In this document: positions 41,214 through 51,917 of the stretch, one piece after another
Numbering within the stretch: the stretch's first letter is position 1
Layout of the letters: each line of letters opens with the position of its first letter
From: Zygnema cylindricum
Lineage: Eukaryota > Streptophyta > Zygnematophyceae > Zygnematales > Zygnemataceae
Assembly: GCA_037447655.1 (NCBI GenBank)
Contig: JBBHKE010000125.1
Coordinates: forward strand, 78,492 to 140,742
Direction of reading: 5' to 3'
Length of the DNA: 62,251 bases
Notes under the pieces: generated by a model
The model's database searches: none
Seen by the model: only the letters and a program-made list of their open reading frames with translations
What the model was told of the DNA's origin: nothing
Program-made: the position numbers and the translations under genes

Positions 41214-42570
41214 GGCAGGGGAGAAGAATCAAAAAGAGATTCAAAATAGCCTCAGAAATTGAAATGTTAGAATAGATACAGAGAATGTAGTAGGATCAAA
41301 AACAGATCGAGAAAATGCCTCAAGAATTGAGAAAAATATCAGAAATAGACACAAAATAAATAAGTAAGGCGAATGAGATACGAGCACACAAACAGGATTT
41401 ATGCAAAATTCTGAGGTTGGTGACAAAAAAATATTCTGGCTTCAAGTTCTTGGCTACTTTTCGTGACTGCTGTAGCGTTTTAAAAACTCTGAAAATGGTC
41501 AGCAAAGATTTGAATTTTGAAGGACCAGCTGAGAACTTGAGATTTCTGCACAAGCAGCTTGACAGAAATGATGATCGGACGGTCAGAGTCACTTCCGCGA
41601 AATAAGGAGGAAAGTTAGCAAGCTTCACAAAAAAAACGGAGCTGAAGACACATGAACACCTGCCACTGTTTTAGGTGTAGAAAACATGTTTAACGCTAAT
41701 TCGCTTGCATATATCCTTACGGGATCACTTAGATACACCGGGTTATATGTTAACTGGACGGTGAATCAGGACAGTTACCTGCTTTGCAATGTGTCAGAAA
41801 TGTTGGTTGCTTGTCAAGTTGTCATAGGACCGATGTGTTTGAAGTTTTGAACAGTTTGCAGATTTGCCACGTGTCTTGGCAGACTTTCCAGGCCTGTTTG
41901 AGCACGCATGGTATCCGTTGGTTAGACAGCGTACCGGTAGACAGCAAACGGAAGAAATTAGACGGCCTACCGTATTTGTAGTTGATGCTTCTTCTGCCCG
42001 TTTCTAGTCGCTCCCTCGACTTCCACGTATTCACAAACTTGTGAAAGTGCGGAAAACATATTAAGTATTATAAAATATTTTATGTGAAATTAATCAAATT
42101 ATATAATAAATAATAATCTATTATAGTAATAATTATTCTTCTAATCTTCTATAATATAAATACAGTTCGAGATAAAAACGTATAGTATGGCCGTCGGAAC
42201 CATGATACGCAGTTATTTTTTTTCTTGACCGACGCGTGAACTAAACGGCCACAAAAATAACCGTCTAGTAATACTGCTGACCGTCTATATGTGTACCATT
42301 GGCTGCGTCTTTCGAAGCTCAACGGCTCAAATCTTCGCGATTGGTCGCATTGGTCGCGTCACACACAAAAAAAAAAAGAAACACACTTTGGAAGTTTCTA
42401 TGACATACGCGTGCAAAAAGTCAAAAGTCGGCGGGAAAAGGACAACGAAATGAACGAATAGGACAGTTGCCGAACTGCGAAGCACAAATGATAAAACAGT
42501 AAAACAACTCTCCTGAGCAATGCAACAGTGCAGTACAGTAATGTACTGTACAGTACAGTACTGTACATTA
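41214..42570. promoter_or_regulatory. Upstream region of the 230-aa gene
   Basis: No exon or complete transposon is recognised. The right part (about 42060-42170) is very AT-rich. 42530-42568 is a run of overlapping GTACTGTACAGTAC words. Confidence 0.35.
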
Positions 42571-42769
42571 CACCGCGAATCGTTATTAGCGTTATGAACT
42601 CTATATCGGCACCCCAAAATTTTGACATTAATACCTTAAATAGAATAAACTACACTATTTAAGGTCGTGGACCATAATCTGCCACGTCTCCTGGCACTAA
42701 ATTAAAGTGAATGACGCTAATTTTTTCTTTACACTAATAATTTCTCAACGCTAATAACGATGCGCGGTG
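42571..42769. mobile_element. TA-flanked MITE, CACCGCGAATCGTTATTAG family, 199 bp
   Basis: Ends CACCGCGAATCGTTATTAGCG and CGCTAATAACGATGCGCGGTG (one mismatch in about 21), flanked by TA at 42569-42570 and 42770-42771. No coding capacity. A TA duplication suggests Tc1/mariner-type movement; family otherwise unknown to me. Confidence 0.8.
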
Positions 42770-42908
42770 TAGTTTCCTGTACGGTTCTACCCGTAAATTC
42801 TATAATGATTTCTGACATGAACAGCGATTAGACAGGAGGTCAGTGCCACGTTAAATAGGGCTTCAAGCTTACACTGGAGCCGTTAATTTTTTAGACCGTT
42901 GAAAGTCC

Positions 42909-43802
42909 TAGTGTTGTGTATCGGTAAGGATTTGCCGATAACCGATATGGGCCTTTTTTCGGGTATCCGATAATCGATATATTGGTACGATATATCGACA
43001 TCGGTCTTATCGCCGATAAGTAGCCGATAATATCGGGTACTTATTGGCGATAATGCCGATAACGATAATTATCGGCGATAATTGTACGGACCTTACAGAT
43101 AAATGTACGGTCTGTACACTCAACTGTACATCATATTCTCCGGACGTGTACAAGCATAGAAAGAACCGTAGCCGCCATGAAATCTGTACGATTTTGATAC
43201 GGATCCAGTAAAAACGATGTACCTTTCACATCCGACGCCATGGCTTTGTCCCTTAATTCCTTGAGATCCACTGGGGACCTGCCACGTGTCAATCTGTCGG
43301 CTTTTTTGGCAAAAGCTGCCAAAAGAGCCATTCCGGGATGCCGGCGCTCACGCTGGCCCGTCCGTTCGTGTTTTCTCATTCCAAGTCGTCCGTTCGATTC
43401 CGGCGGCGCGCAGAATGTTATTTTGCGTCCGTTGTACTTTTGTGTCCGCCGTCCTTTTCCAGTTCCATGTTTACCAGTTTTTTAGTAAATTTCCGTATGT
43501 CGCCGTAAAATTTTTGTTCAGTTAACCGGCCAACGTTTATGTGCGGCGTTTACCGTAATAAATTCCAGTTAAACTGTAACGGAACATATTTTCATACGTG
43601 GCATGCCACGCTATATAAAATCAATAAAATAATACAGTATGTTATAAAGTACTATTATATGCATACTATATTTTTTTAAGTTATCGCCGATATGGAATTT
43701 GTTGGTCCCAGACCGATATATCGGAACCTCTGACCGTTCGATAACCGATAACTATCGGTATCGGTGCTATCGCGATAAGTTTTCTACCGATACACAACAC
43801 TA
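42909..43802. mobile_element. hAT-type element, 894 bp, with a small conserved reading frame
   Basis: Ends TAGTGTTGTGTATCGG and CCGATACACAACACTA, flanked by a perfect 8-bp repeat GAAAGTCC (42901-42908 and 43803-43810). The ends carry ~150 bp of CGATA/TATCG-rich subterminal repeats. The interior holds an 82-codon frame on the minus strand (43131-43379) starting MRKHERTGQRERRHP and containing MASDVKGTSFLLDPYQNRTD. The same frame is conserved in the element at 58730-59620. Confidence 0.92.
43131..43379 (-). CDS. Small conserved reading frame inside a hAT element (unknown)
   Basis: 82 codons, basic N-terminal half (HERTGQRERRHP, KKADRLTRGRSP) and a second Met at MASDVKGTSF. It may be the first coding exon or N-terminus of the missing transposase, or a captured fragment. 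Its frame is preserved over more than 70 codons against 58862-59200, which argues for recent descent from a coding ancestor. I recognise no zinc-finger or other motif. Confidence 0.35.
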   Translation of the reverse strand: MRKHERTGQRERRHPGMALLAAFAKKADRLTRGRSPVDLKELRDKAMASDVKGTSFLLDPYQNRTDFMAATVLSMLVHVRRI

Positions 43803-43873
43803 GAAAGTCCTGTCCTGTTTCACCGGTCTGCAGCACAGTACACTGTGATTCGCTATTAGTGCTAATATTTTTT

Positions 43874-44975
43874 GGGAATTGCCAATCGCAGAGACGATTT
43901 TTGCTGCGCGCAGGTACTGTAGTTGTCAGAAATTGTACATAGAAGTACAGTTTCGTACAATCTACGTACCTTTAAGTTCAGATTTGACGGTCAATCCGTC
44001 GAACAACTGGCGAAATATTGTAACGGGGTTAAAAAACTGTCGCGCTTGCAAACGTCGACCGTCACGAAAAAAAAAAACAATTCACACGGCGCAGGTTTAC
44101 TGTAACAAAACTGCGGCAGCCACATATAAATAAAATGGCTGCGCGCAGGTACACCGCGAATCGTTATTAGTGTCAATAACTCTAATTTGGGTTCTAAAAA
44201 TTTTGATTTTTTTTTTCAAATAGGATACATGATTTTAATTTTTCCTTGACGTTAATTAAGGTACCGTATAAAATAGCGTAAAGCCCGAAAGTACAATAAA
44301 TTCTAAATAGTGTGGTGTGCTGTCGATGTCAGACCGTACATAAATATACCTTTTCAAGTGAAAATTTTACAGAAAATGAATTAAATCAGACGCGCACGCA
44401 TAGGAACGTGCGCTCAAAAAAACGGGATTAGTCTAACACGTAGAATAGTATGGCATGTACGGGTATTTTAAATTCGCGACGGCGTACGATTTCTAATATT
44501 TTGTACGAATATATATACTAGTGTGTATAATCGTACGGCGAATATTCCATTTTTGCTGTTCCCAAATTAACATAAACGCCGAAATTAGGATACACCTTTT
44601 TTTTGAAAAATTTCAGATTCTTAATAACCATCAAGTACGGTAAATTTTCTTCAACACCATTTAAACTTTGACACTAATAACGATTCGCGGTGTACCTGCG
44701 CGCAGCCATTTTATTTATATGTGGCTGCCTCAGTTTTGTTACAGTAAACCTGCGCCGGCCGTGTGAATTGTTTTTTTTTCATGACGGTCGACGTTCGCAA
44801 GCGCGACAGTTTTTTAACCACCGTTACAATATTTCGCCAGTCAAAGTTGTTCGACGGATTGACCGTCAAATCTGGACTTAAAGGTACGTAGCTTGTACGA
44901 AACTGTACTTCAAATGTACAATATCTGACATCTACCCGCGCGCAGCAAAATTCGTCTCTGCGATTAGCAATTCCC
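43874..44975. mobile_element. Foldback element with ~280-bp arms, GGGAATTG family, copy 1
   Basis: Ends GGGAATTGCCAATCGCAGAG and CTCTGCGATTAGCAATTCCC, flanked by TATTTTTT at 43866-43873 and 44976-44983 (8 bp, low complexity). The arms pair along 43874-44149 and 44695-44975, including CGTCGACCGTCA, CGGTCAATCCGTCGAACAAC, GGCTGCGCGCAGG. A TA-flanked MITE occupies the tip. The two arms diverge by scattered substitutions, so the element is not recent. Confidence 0.85.
44152..44692. mobile_element. TA-flanked element of the CACCGCG family nested at the foldback dyad, 541 bp
   Basis: Perfect ends CACCGCGAATCGTTATTAGTG and its complement, flanked by TA at 44150-44151 and 44693-44694. Removing the element plus one TA joins the arms as GCGCGCAGG-TA-CCTGCGCGC, a perfect palindrome with the TA at its centre. 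Confidence 0.88.
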
Positions 44976-44984
44976 TATTTTTTT

Positions 44985-45103
44985 CGCCACTTAAAACATC
45001 TTTTCTCCGTACACACTTGTCCGGTTTTCAGATGGAGACCGCCAATGAAAGGTGAGAGTCTTGCCTTGCAATTGCAACCGTCCGATCCACAATCCAAGAA
45101 GTA
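44985..45103. repeat. Dispersed TIR-element fragment (TTCGCCACTTAAAACATC family)
   Basis: TTCGCCACTTAAAACATCTTTTCTCCGTACAC, GAGACCGCCAAT, GCAACCGTC-GATCCA-AATCC match 27377-27500 in order. The copy here lacks the right terminus and abuts the next TA-flanked element. Confidence 0.7.
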
Positions 45104-45683
45104 TACCGCCAAATGTTATTAGTGTTATGTACACTATATCGGCGCCCCCGTTTTTTTAGGGTTTTATCTGAAATAGAATTGAAAACACAATTTTTTTTGA
45201 ACATTAACTAAGGTTCTGGTGAATTAGCGTAAATAATTATAATTTACGATCTTCTTAAATATTGTGGTGTACGGATGTCAGTTCGTACAAAATGGTACTT
45301 TGTTAAGTAAACAAGAACGAAATATGGACTAAAGTAATCGCGATCGCAAGTAAAACTGCACTTAGAATAAAATGTAGAATGAAATCGTACCTATTTTAAT
45401 GTAAAAATATTTATCAGGTATCAATTATACGGAAAAAAACCCAAATTAGGGTTATAAATAGATTAGAGTAAAAGGACACGACATTGTACAATTTGTCAGA
45501 TTTCGTACTTTGATGTATTTAACTGCAAAGATCCTGATGGCAGATCCATTGTACCCAAATCAGCGTTATGGATCAATGAGAGTAAACCTTTCTTTTCAAA
45601 ATCTTGAAACACTCAAATTAGCGTTAATAACACTATTTAATTATTAACACATAATTTCTAAACGCTAACAGCGATTGGCAGTG
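45104..45683. mobile_element. TA-flanked element of the CACCGCG family, 580 bp, diverged
   Basis: Left TACCGCCAAATGTTATTAGTG and right CGCTAACAGCGATTGGCAGTG, flanked by TA at 45102-45103 and 45684-45685. The left interior TTATGTACACTATATCGGCGCCCC matches the same position in 42571-42769. Confidence 0.7.
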
Positions 45684-46480
45684 TACGTATTCCCCTCAAT
45701 CCAAATCTGTGTGTGAGAGATAGAACCACAGAAGCCATTTTAAGTCCATATGAAAACTTTGAGAAGCAAAGTCCTACAGAGCGGTATGTTTTACATAACA
45801 GAAACAATTTTTGAGACTTTGCTGTAACTATGATTTTGCTACTAACAACTTATACATATTAACTACTTTATTTGTCTCTTCTGCACCTTATGTGGCATAT
45901 TTCATGATCCATATAAACTTTGTTTCCCAAACTATCATTAGCATGCGACATTTTTTATCATTTTTCCGTAAATTTTCAGACAATGTCTTTGTTGCAATAT
46001 ATGTAAAAAAAAAAAAAAAAACAGGGACCAAAAACTTTAACACTAGTAACTGGCGAAACATAGATCACCCATTCAGGATCATTTTTCGTGAACAAAAAAA
46101 AATAAAGAACATAGACAAAAGCATATTCATTAATTAACGCATTGGTGCGTTATTGCTATTAGGATGAAAAATTATTTTATTATTATACAAAATATATAAA
46201 TATGAAAATTTGCCTGTTTTCAAAAATAAAATATATCCCAACAAATACGAGACTTAACTAAACACATTTTTTCTAATTAAATAAAACAAATGTTAAATAT
46301 TGAAATGTATACAAATATAAAATACTTCAACATTGCTCATATTAATCATAAAATATTAATATGTTGTTAAATATACAATTACATAAACAATCATATCTGC
46401 TCATTTTTATGATGAATCTTCACAAAATGACAAATTATCATTATCCAAAATGTTGCAAAAAAAGAGACGGAATTTCAGAG
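45684..46480. other. AT-rich intergenic
   Basis: Very AT-rich (especially 46140-46440, with ATAAATA/TATTAAT words). No gene or element ends seen. Confidence 0.5.
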
Positions 46481-47080
46481 TAACAAGATCAAAGGAGGGA
46501 GAAGGGAGAGGGGAGAGGGGAGAGGGGAGAGAAGAGAAGGGAGAGGGGAGAGGGGAGAGGGGGGGGGAGTGGGGGGGGAGGGAGGAGGGAGAGGGGGGAA
46601 AGGGGAGAGGGGAGAGGGGAGAGGGGAGAGGGGAGGGGGGAGGGGAGAGGGGAGAGGGGAGAGGGGAGAGGGGAGAGGGGAGAGGGGAGAGGGGAGAGGG
46701 GAGAGGGGAGAGGGGGAGAGGGGAGAGGGGAGAGGGGAGAGGGGAGAGGGGAGAGGGGAGAGGGGAGAGGGGAGAGGGGAGAGGGGAGAGGGGAGAGGGG
46801 AGAGGGGAGAGGGGAGAGGGGAGAGGGGAGAGGGGAGAGGGGAGAGGGGAGAGGGGGAGAGGGGGGAGAGGGGAGAGGGGAGAGGGGAGAGAGGGAGAGG
46901 GGAGAGGGGAGAGGGGAGAGTGGAGAGTGGGACGGGGGGGGGGACCAGGGGGGGAGGGGAGAGGAAAGAGGGAGGAGAGAGAGGGAGAGTGGGACCGGGG
47001 GAGGGGACCAGGGGGGGTAGGGGAGAGGGGTTGGAGTGGAGAAGGGGGAAGGGGGGGGGGGGGGATGGATGAGAGAGGAC
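46481..47080 (+). repeat. (GGGGAGA)n purine-only array
   Basis: About 430 bp of near-perfect 7-bp units (46500-46925), followed by GGGGACCAGGGGG interruptions and a poly-G/A tail. Because 7 is not a multiple of 3, every frame reads as Gly/Glu/Arg or Pro/Leu/Ser; those frames are artefacts. Confidence 0.95.
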
Positions 47081-47257
47081 AGATTTAAAAACAAAAATGC
47101 AATATTTGAAAAACCATAAAGAAGAGACAAAGAAAAGGCTAGAATAAAAGAAAAAAACAAAAAAAAAGAAAAAAAAATGGGAATCTGAAACAAAAAAGCC
47201 TTTATGTAAATTTTAAACCCTAAAGAAGCCTTCTAAATCGTCCTTTATTTTTTCAGG

Positions 47258-47580
47258 GACTCAAAAAAAAAAAAAAAAAAAAAAAAAGAGGAAAAAAGGG
47301 GGGGGGGGGGGGGGGGGGGGGAGGGGGGGGGAGGGGGGAAGGGAAAGGAAAAAAAGGGGAAAAAAGGGGGGGGGGAGGGAATAAAAGGGGGTAAAAAGGT
47401 AGGAGGATAAGAAAGAGGGAGGAGAAAAAAGATGGAAAAAAGAAGGGAAAAAAAGGGGGGGAAAAAAGGGGGGGAAAGGAAGCAAGGAGGGAGGGGGAGG
47501 GAAAGGGGGGGAGGAGAGCGGAGAGGGAGGGAGGAGGGAGGGGGAGGGTGGAGGGAGGGGGAGGGAAGGGAGGGAAATAA
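47258..47580 (+). repeat. Poly-A/poly-G/GA purine tract
   Basis: A26-28, then a run of about 35 G with single A interruptions, then GGGAGG/GGAAAA mixtures. With 46481-47080 it makes nearly 1 kb of almost purine-only strand. Candidates: G-quadruplex, triplex. Also a place for assembly error. Confidence 0.9.
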
Positions 47581-47754
47581 AAAACAATGTGCATTGGGAG
47601 TCCTAAATGCCATTGGACAAAATTACAGAATATAAGCTTCTCATGTGGGCCCTAGGAAGCTCTAAATACTCAACAAAAAAAAAAAAACAAAGAAAAAAGT
47701 TGAGACTTTGAAGGAAAATAGTCGAAAAAAAAAAGAACAGAGGAAAGTGTAGAG

Positions 47755-47862
47755 CAAGAGAGAAAGAGAGAGAGAGACAGAGAGAGAGGGGGAGAGAGAG
47801 GGAGAGAGAGAGAGGGGGAGAGAGAGGGAGAGAGAGAGAGAGGGGCGGGGTGAGAGAGAGAG
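47755..47862 (+). repeat. (GA)n/(GGGAGA)n repeat abutting the CRL stop codon
   Basis: GAGAGA with GGGGAGAGAGAGG interruptions, ending three bases from the TAA of the CRL gene (47865-47867); it is the start of the 3' UTR on the gene strand. Confidence 0.9.
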
Positions 47863-47864
47863 AA

Positions 47865-49814
47865 TTATGCTGGGTCTCCGGCAGTCTGTCCAGAACTTTC
47901 TCCTTTGTTTTCAAGTGCCCGAGAGGAAGAGACGAGGGAATCGGAAAAAGGTCCACTAGTGGCAATCAAACTTTGCGGTTTAAATTCGTATGGTCCAGTC
48001 GTGGGTCCAAAAACCTATACAAAATTTTCATTTTTTTTACTTTTTAGACTAAAAACAATTTCCATTTTTTTTGTTTTTTGTGAGTCCAAAAACTTAAAAA
48101 CAATTTCATTTTTTAGTTTTAAATCCGCTGTAGGTTTTTCATGGTTTTAGTTTGAAGTCAGTCGTCCAAAACCTACAAACATTTCTGTTTTTTACTTTGT
48201 AGTCAGTTGTGGATCCAAAAACCTACAGATTTTTTTTAGTTTAAGGTCAGTTGAAGGTCCAAAAACCTAAAATAGTTTTCATGTTTTAGTTTAAAGTGAG
48301 TCGAAATGAAGAGACTTGTAGCTTTTTTGGTCTCCCGTTTTGTAAAAACCCCATACAGTAAGCATTACTGTATAAAATATAAGTAAGATCAGAAATTGCC
48401 TTCTTCTATATATTCATTCGAGCCTTAAAGAAAATGATTATATGTTATTTAAAAAAAATTGTTGGCAAATCTTATTGCTCAACACGTTTCAGCAGTTAAA
48501 TTCTAAAACCGAAAGAGGAAATGTTTTTAAAAATCTGACTTAAATACTGAATACTACTGATTATTCTTGTTCTCTATTTGCTTGACAAAGCAAACAGGGA
48601 GACTTAAATACCAGAACTTAGGATAAACTTCCAGTAGATGGTTTACGAAAATACTAGTGTTGGGTTTCGAAGACATATTGCCGATATTCGATATATATCG
48701 AATTTTAGGTATCCGATAATCGATATATCGAATCCATGTACCTAGAAGCTAAATATCCGGATATTTATGCGATTTTTTTTTGGATCCGTACGATTTTCCG
48801 TACGTGAACTGTACGGACACCCATTTTTTGCGATAAATATCGCGATAATTTATGTTGGTTCCGGTACGATATATCGAGGAGTCTGCTCGATCGATATTCG
48901 ATATATCGAATATCGAAATTATCGCGATATGAATTTACCCGATACCCAACACTAGAAAATACATATCTAACTTCTAAAGTCCTATAAGCTTATGCAATTT
49001 GTGAAGTTTTTACATATTAGCTCAGCTCTTTCATCTCTAAATTTTACATAGTTTCTCTTCTTCACAATTTCTAAGAAAATTAACGTGCCTACTAAATGAG
49101 TTTAGATGAACTATTTGAAGATTTGTGCATAGTTTCAGTTCTCGAAGGAAATAACGTAAATTGTGAAGGATTTACATCCATTTTGAAGAAATACTCATAG
49201 CTTAGGAAGATTTCAGAGTTCATAGCTTATCTAAGGGTTTTACATAGTTTATAGTGGTGTTACCGAAGGTTACAAAGCTTTTCCAAAGAGTTTTACATGG
49301 TTCCTCAAGGTCATAACACTATTTGTTTTCGAAAATTACAGTGCTTCCCCTAGGGTTTTGACATCGTTTCTGACAGTTTATCCTTAGTTCTGAAGGATAC
49401 AAAAGCTTTTCCAAGACTTTTACATAGCTTTTTGAGGTATTTACATAGTTTCTCAAGGTAACAAGACTTTTAGCGTCTGAAGGTTGTAAAGCTTTTTCAC
49501 GGGTTTCACATAGTATTTGAAAGTTTTCACACTGTTGCAAAAGATTGCAAAGCCTTTAACTTAGTTTCTCAACGTCACGACAACATTATTTTTGAAGGTT
49601 ACAAACTTTTCAAGGGTTTTACATAGTTCCTGAAGATTTATAAATAGTTTCTACAGATTTATGAATATTTACGATTAGTTTCTAATGCTTTAAACATAGT
49701 TCTCCAAGAATTTATACCCACCTGAACATCTTGTTCGTTGAAGCCTCGATCCCATTGGTGGATTTCGCCATTTTTGAAGAGACTGACCTCACAAGTACTG
49801 TAGGTAGCTCCATT
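47865..49814 (-). CDS. CRL: CRUMPLED LEAF (CRL), CpeT/CpcT-domain protein, last two exons only
   Basis: Exon 49722-49814 (31 codons) and terminal exon 47865-48014 (49 codons plus TAA) join in phase 0; both have clean CAG acceptors/GT donors or a stop. The first reads NGATYSTCEVSLFKNGEIHQ + WDRGFNEQDVQ, the second VFGPTTGPYEFKPQSLIATS and a Ser-rich tail. NGA-Y-T-(x)..K-N-EIH-WDRGF-(x)..QV-GP-GPYEFKP is the C-terminal signature of plant CRL. CRL is an outer-envelope plastid protein related to cyanobacterial phycobilin lyases CpcT/CpeT and needed for plastid division (established). The upstream exons should lie above 49.8 kb, but an assembly gap follows at 50127 and I find none beyond it. The gene is therefore cut by the gap or truncated. 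Its last intron holds a hAT MITE. Confidence 0.85.
48655..48954. mobile_element. hAT-type MITE, 300 bp, in the last CRL intron
   Basis: Ends TAGTGTTGGGTTTCG and CCCGATACCCAACACTA (right as read), flanked by a perfect 8-bp repeat GAAAATAC (48647-48654 and 48955-48962). Interior is dense in CGATATATCG words. Confidence 0.92.
49000..49700. other. Intron sequence with TTTACATAGTTTC-type short repeats
   Basis: Words such as TTTTACATAGTTTCT, AAGGTTACAAAGCTTTT and TTTTCCAAG recur every 40-60 bp, an old degenerate tandem array within the CRL intron. Not coding. Confidence 0.4.
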
Positions 49815-50126
49815 CTGGGGGGAGGGAAGGGTAGGAGAAATGGAAGGGAGAAGACAAAAGAAAAAAAAATGATAACAAGAAAAAAAACAAGGGAAATACT
49901 GATAATGGCATAGTGATGATAATGATAAGCATGGAGAAGATGGACTGAAAAATGCAATCGAAAATGATAGTTGTAATTATAATGATAATGATAATAATTT
50001 TTTTCTGCGCTACTGACGGTTTTCAATTAAATTTGAATCTAAAATTAAAAGATTTCGTGCTGTTTCATCCAGGTAATGATAGGGGAGAGCGAGAGGGAGA
50101 GGGAGAAGGAGAGGGAGAGGGAGAGG

Positions 50127-50136
50127 NNNNNNNNNN
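50127..50136. other. Assembly gap (10 N)
   Basis: Ten N inside a GGGAGA simple repeat. The true gap size is unknown, so adjacency of the two sides is not proven. Confidence 0.99.
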
Positions 50137-50302
50137 GGGGAGGGAATTGTTGGGTTTTTTTTTGTTTTTTTTTGTGCGGTTGTGTGTGAGTAAGCGTGTG
50201 TGTGTGTGTGTGTTATTGGCGTTAGGGTTTGAGGTGTGAGTAATTTTAGTGGGGGAAAAGGGGTTTCTGTCGTGTAATGGAAGGGGAGAGGTGGAAGGGG
50301 AG

Positions 50303-50520
50303 AGGGAGGTAGGATGACGGAAGGGGGCTTCACCTATGATTTCGCCCGTGGGCGTGCGGTTGGTATCGGCCGCAGGTTGGATCCGGAGGTGAATGTTTAC
50401 GGTAATGGAAGGGGAGAGGGAGGTAGGATGACGGAAGTGGGCTTCACCTATGATTTCACCCGTGGGCGTGCGGTTGGCAGCGGCTGCAAGCTCGATCCGG
50501 AGGTGAATGTTTACTGGGAG
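50303..50520 (+). repeat. 114-bp tandem duplication
   Basis: GGTAGGATGACGGAAG, GGGCTTCACCTATGATTTC, CCCGTGGGCGTGCGGTTGG and GATCCGGAGGTGAATGTTTAC occur twice, offset by 114 bp (50308 and 50422). Confidence 0.9.
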
Positions 50521-50850
50521 CAGGTCCTATTGCGATGTGGAGGAGGAAAAGACAGGATTTTGCGAGGAGCAGGTCCTGTCGTGATGTGGAGGAGGAAAAG
50601 ACAGAATTTTGCGGGGAGCAGGTCCTGTCGCGATGTGGAGGAGGAAAAGATAGGATTTTGCGGGGAGCAGGTCCTGTCGCGATGTGGAGGAGGAAAAGAC
50701 AGGATTTTGCGGGGAGCATGTCCTGTCGCGATGTGGAGGAAAAGACAGGATTTTGCGAGGAGCACGTCCTGTCGCGATATGGAGGACGAAAGGACAGGAA
50801 TTTGCGGGGAGCAGATCCTGTCGCGATGTGGAGGAGGAAAAATGCAAGGA
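50521..50850 (+). repeat. 49-bp minisatellite, about 6.7 copies
   Basis: CAGGTCCTGTCGCGATGTGG + AGGAGGAAAAGACAGGATTTTGCGGGGAG repeats start at 50521, 50570, 50619, 50668, 50717, 50763 and 50812; one unit lacks 3 bp. The unit is not a multiple of 3, so open frames across it cycle through all frames and are not taken as coding. Confidence 0.93.
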
Positions 50851-50932
50851 GACGTGGCAGGTTGTAGTCCACGTCTTTAAATTACGTTGTTAACTCTATT
50901 TTGTGATTTTTGGCTATAAATAGTAGCAACTT

Positions 50933-50959
50933 ATTAACACTAATAACGATGAGCGGTGC
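50933..50959. repeat. Orphan right end of a CACCGCG-family element
   Basis: AACACTAATAACGATGAGCGGTGCAG matches the right terminus of the TA-flanked family. No left partner is visible upstream, perhaps lost in the minisatellite or gap. Confidence 0.5.
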
Positions 50960-51917
50960 AGTGGTACATCTCCATTTGCAAAAAAACTGTTCGTGTACCT
51001 CTTCTTTTTACTATTTTGTCTTTTCGCAATCTCTCTTGACGCATATTCTTTTTCCTTGACAGTCACCTCCCTCAAGATATGTTTTCCTAATTTTGCGTGT
51101 AACTCTTAGATTAATGTTTATTCTCCCGCAAATCCACATTTTTCGCTACAGTTTTGGGATGGTTTTTTTTTTCGACTACGATACTATGTTATGAGTTAGG
51201 CAAAAAAGGTAAAGTTTTTATTATGTATGCTTTAAAAAAAACTCTTAGTGTTTCACATGGAAAATCAATTAGCAAAAAACACATTATGATAGGCAAAAAA
51301 AACAAAAAATATTTTGTAATATCAAATATAGATATAAACAAATCACAACATATTTACGACTATATTATACAAATTTTCAACCTCAAACTTAAAAATTACA
51401 CAAAATCTATAAATCTAAATTTGGTATGGATACTACGATTTAAAAAATAAGCATTCTGGTTTAAGAAAAAAAAGATAAACACTACAAAAATTGTGAAATA
51501 CAACAAATATTTCAAAGAAGAAAAAGCAATATAACTAACATTCAAAAAATAACAATAATAAAAAACAAATATGGAAAACAAAACAAAACAACAAATTATG
51601 CGCTTAAAAGATCTCAGGTGGATCTAACACACAAAAGATCACAAATGATTGAAGCCGCTAGTGAGCTCCTCTTTTTTGTGATCGTGTTCCAGGCATCCAA
51701 AAAATTGCATTCGGACACAAAGTTAAAAGTCGGAATAGCTAGAACGGATCTAGCGACACAAGATAGAAGAGGAAATCCTCCATCTTTCGCACGTACATTT
51801 TTTTTTCCACCATTCGAGTATGTTAAAGTTCAATCTTTCGCCGCTCGTTAATTTTAAAACAAAGTAATGTTTCAATTCATCATTAACCAGCGTTTTTTTG
51901 TCGGTGGTATTAAGAAC
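50960..51917. other. AT-rich intergenic
   Basis: A/T-rich with AAAACAAA and TTTTT runs. The longest open frame (51154-51450, +) is Lys/Ile/Asn-rich and has no motif. No gene supported. Confidence 0.4.

Noticed and set aside
42530-42568. Apparent long GTAC palindrome
   Set aside because: It is made of overlapping GTACTGTACAGTAC words; the full stretch is not its own reverse complement.
46450-47193. Long open frames of Gly/Glu/Arg or Pro/Ser/Leu on both strands (up to 234 codons)
   Set aside because: They are products of a 7-bp purine repeat read in all frames; no codon structure.
50314-50880. 188-codon frame and antisense frames; also a CRISPR-like repeat pattern
   Set aside because: A 49-bp head-to-tail minisatellite with no variable spacers in a eukaryotic genome; frames shift every unit.
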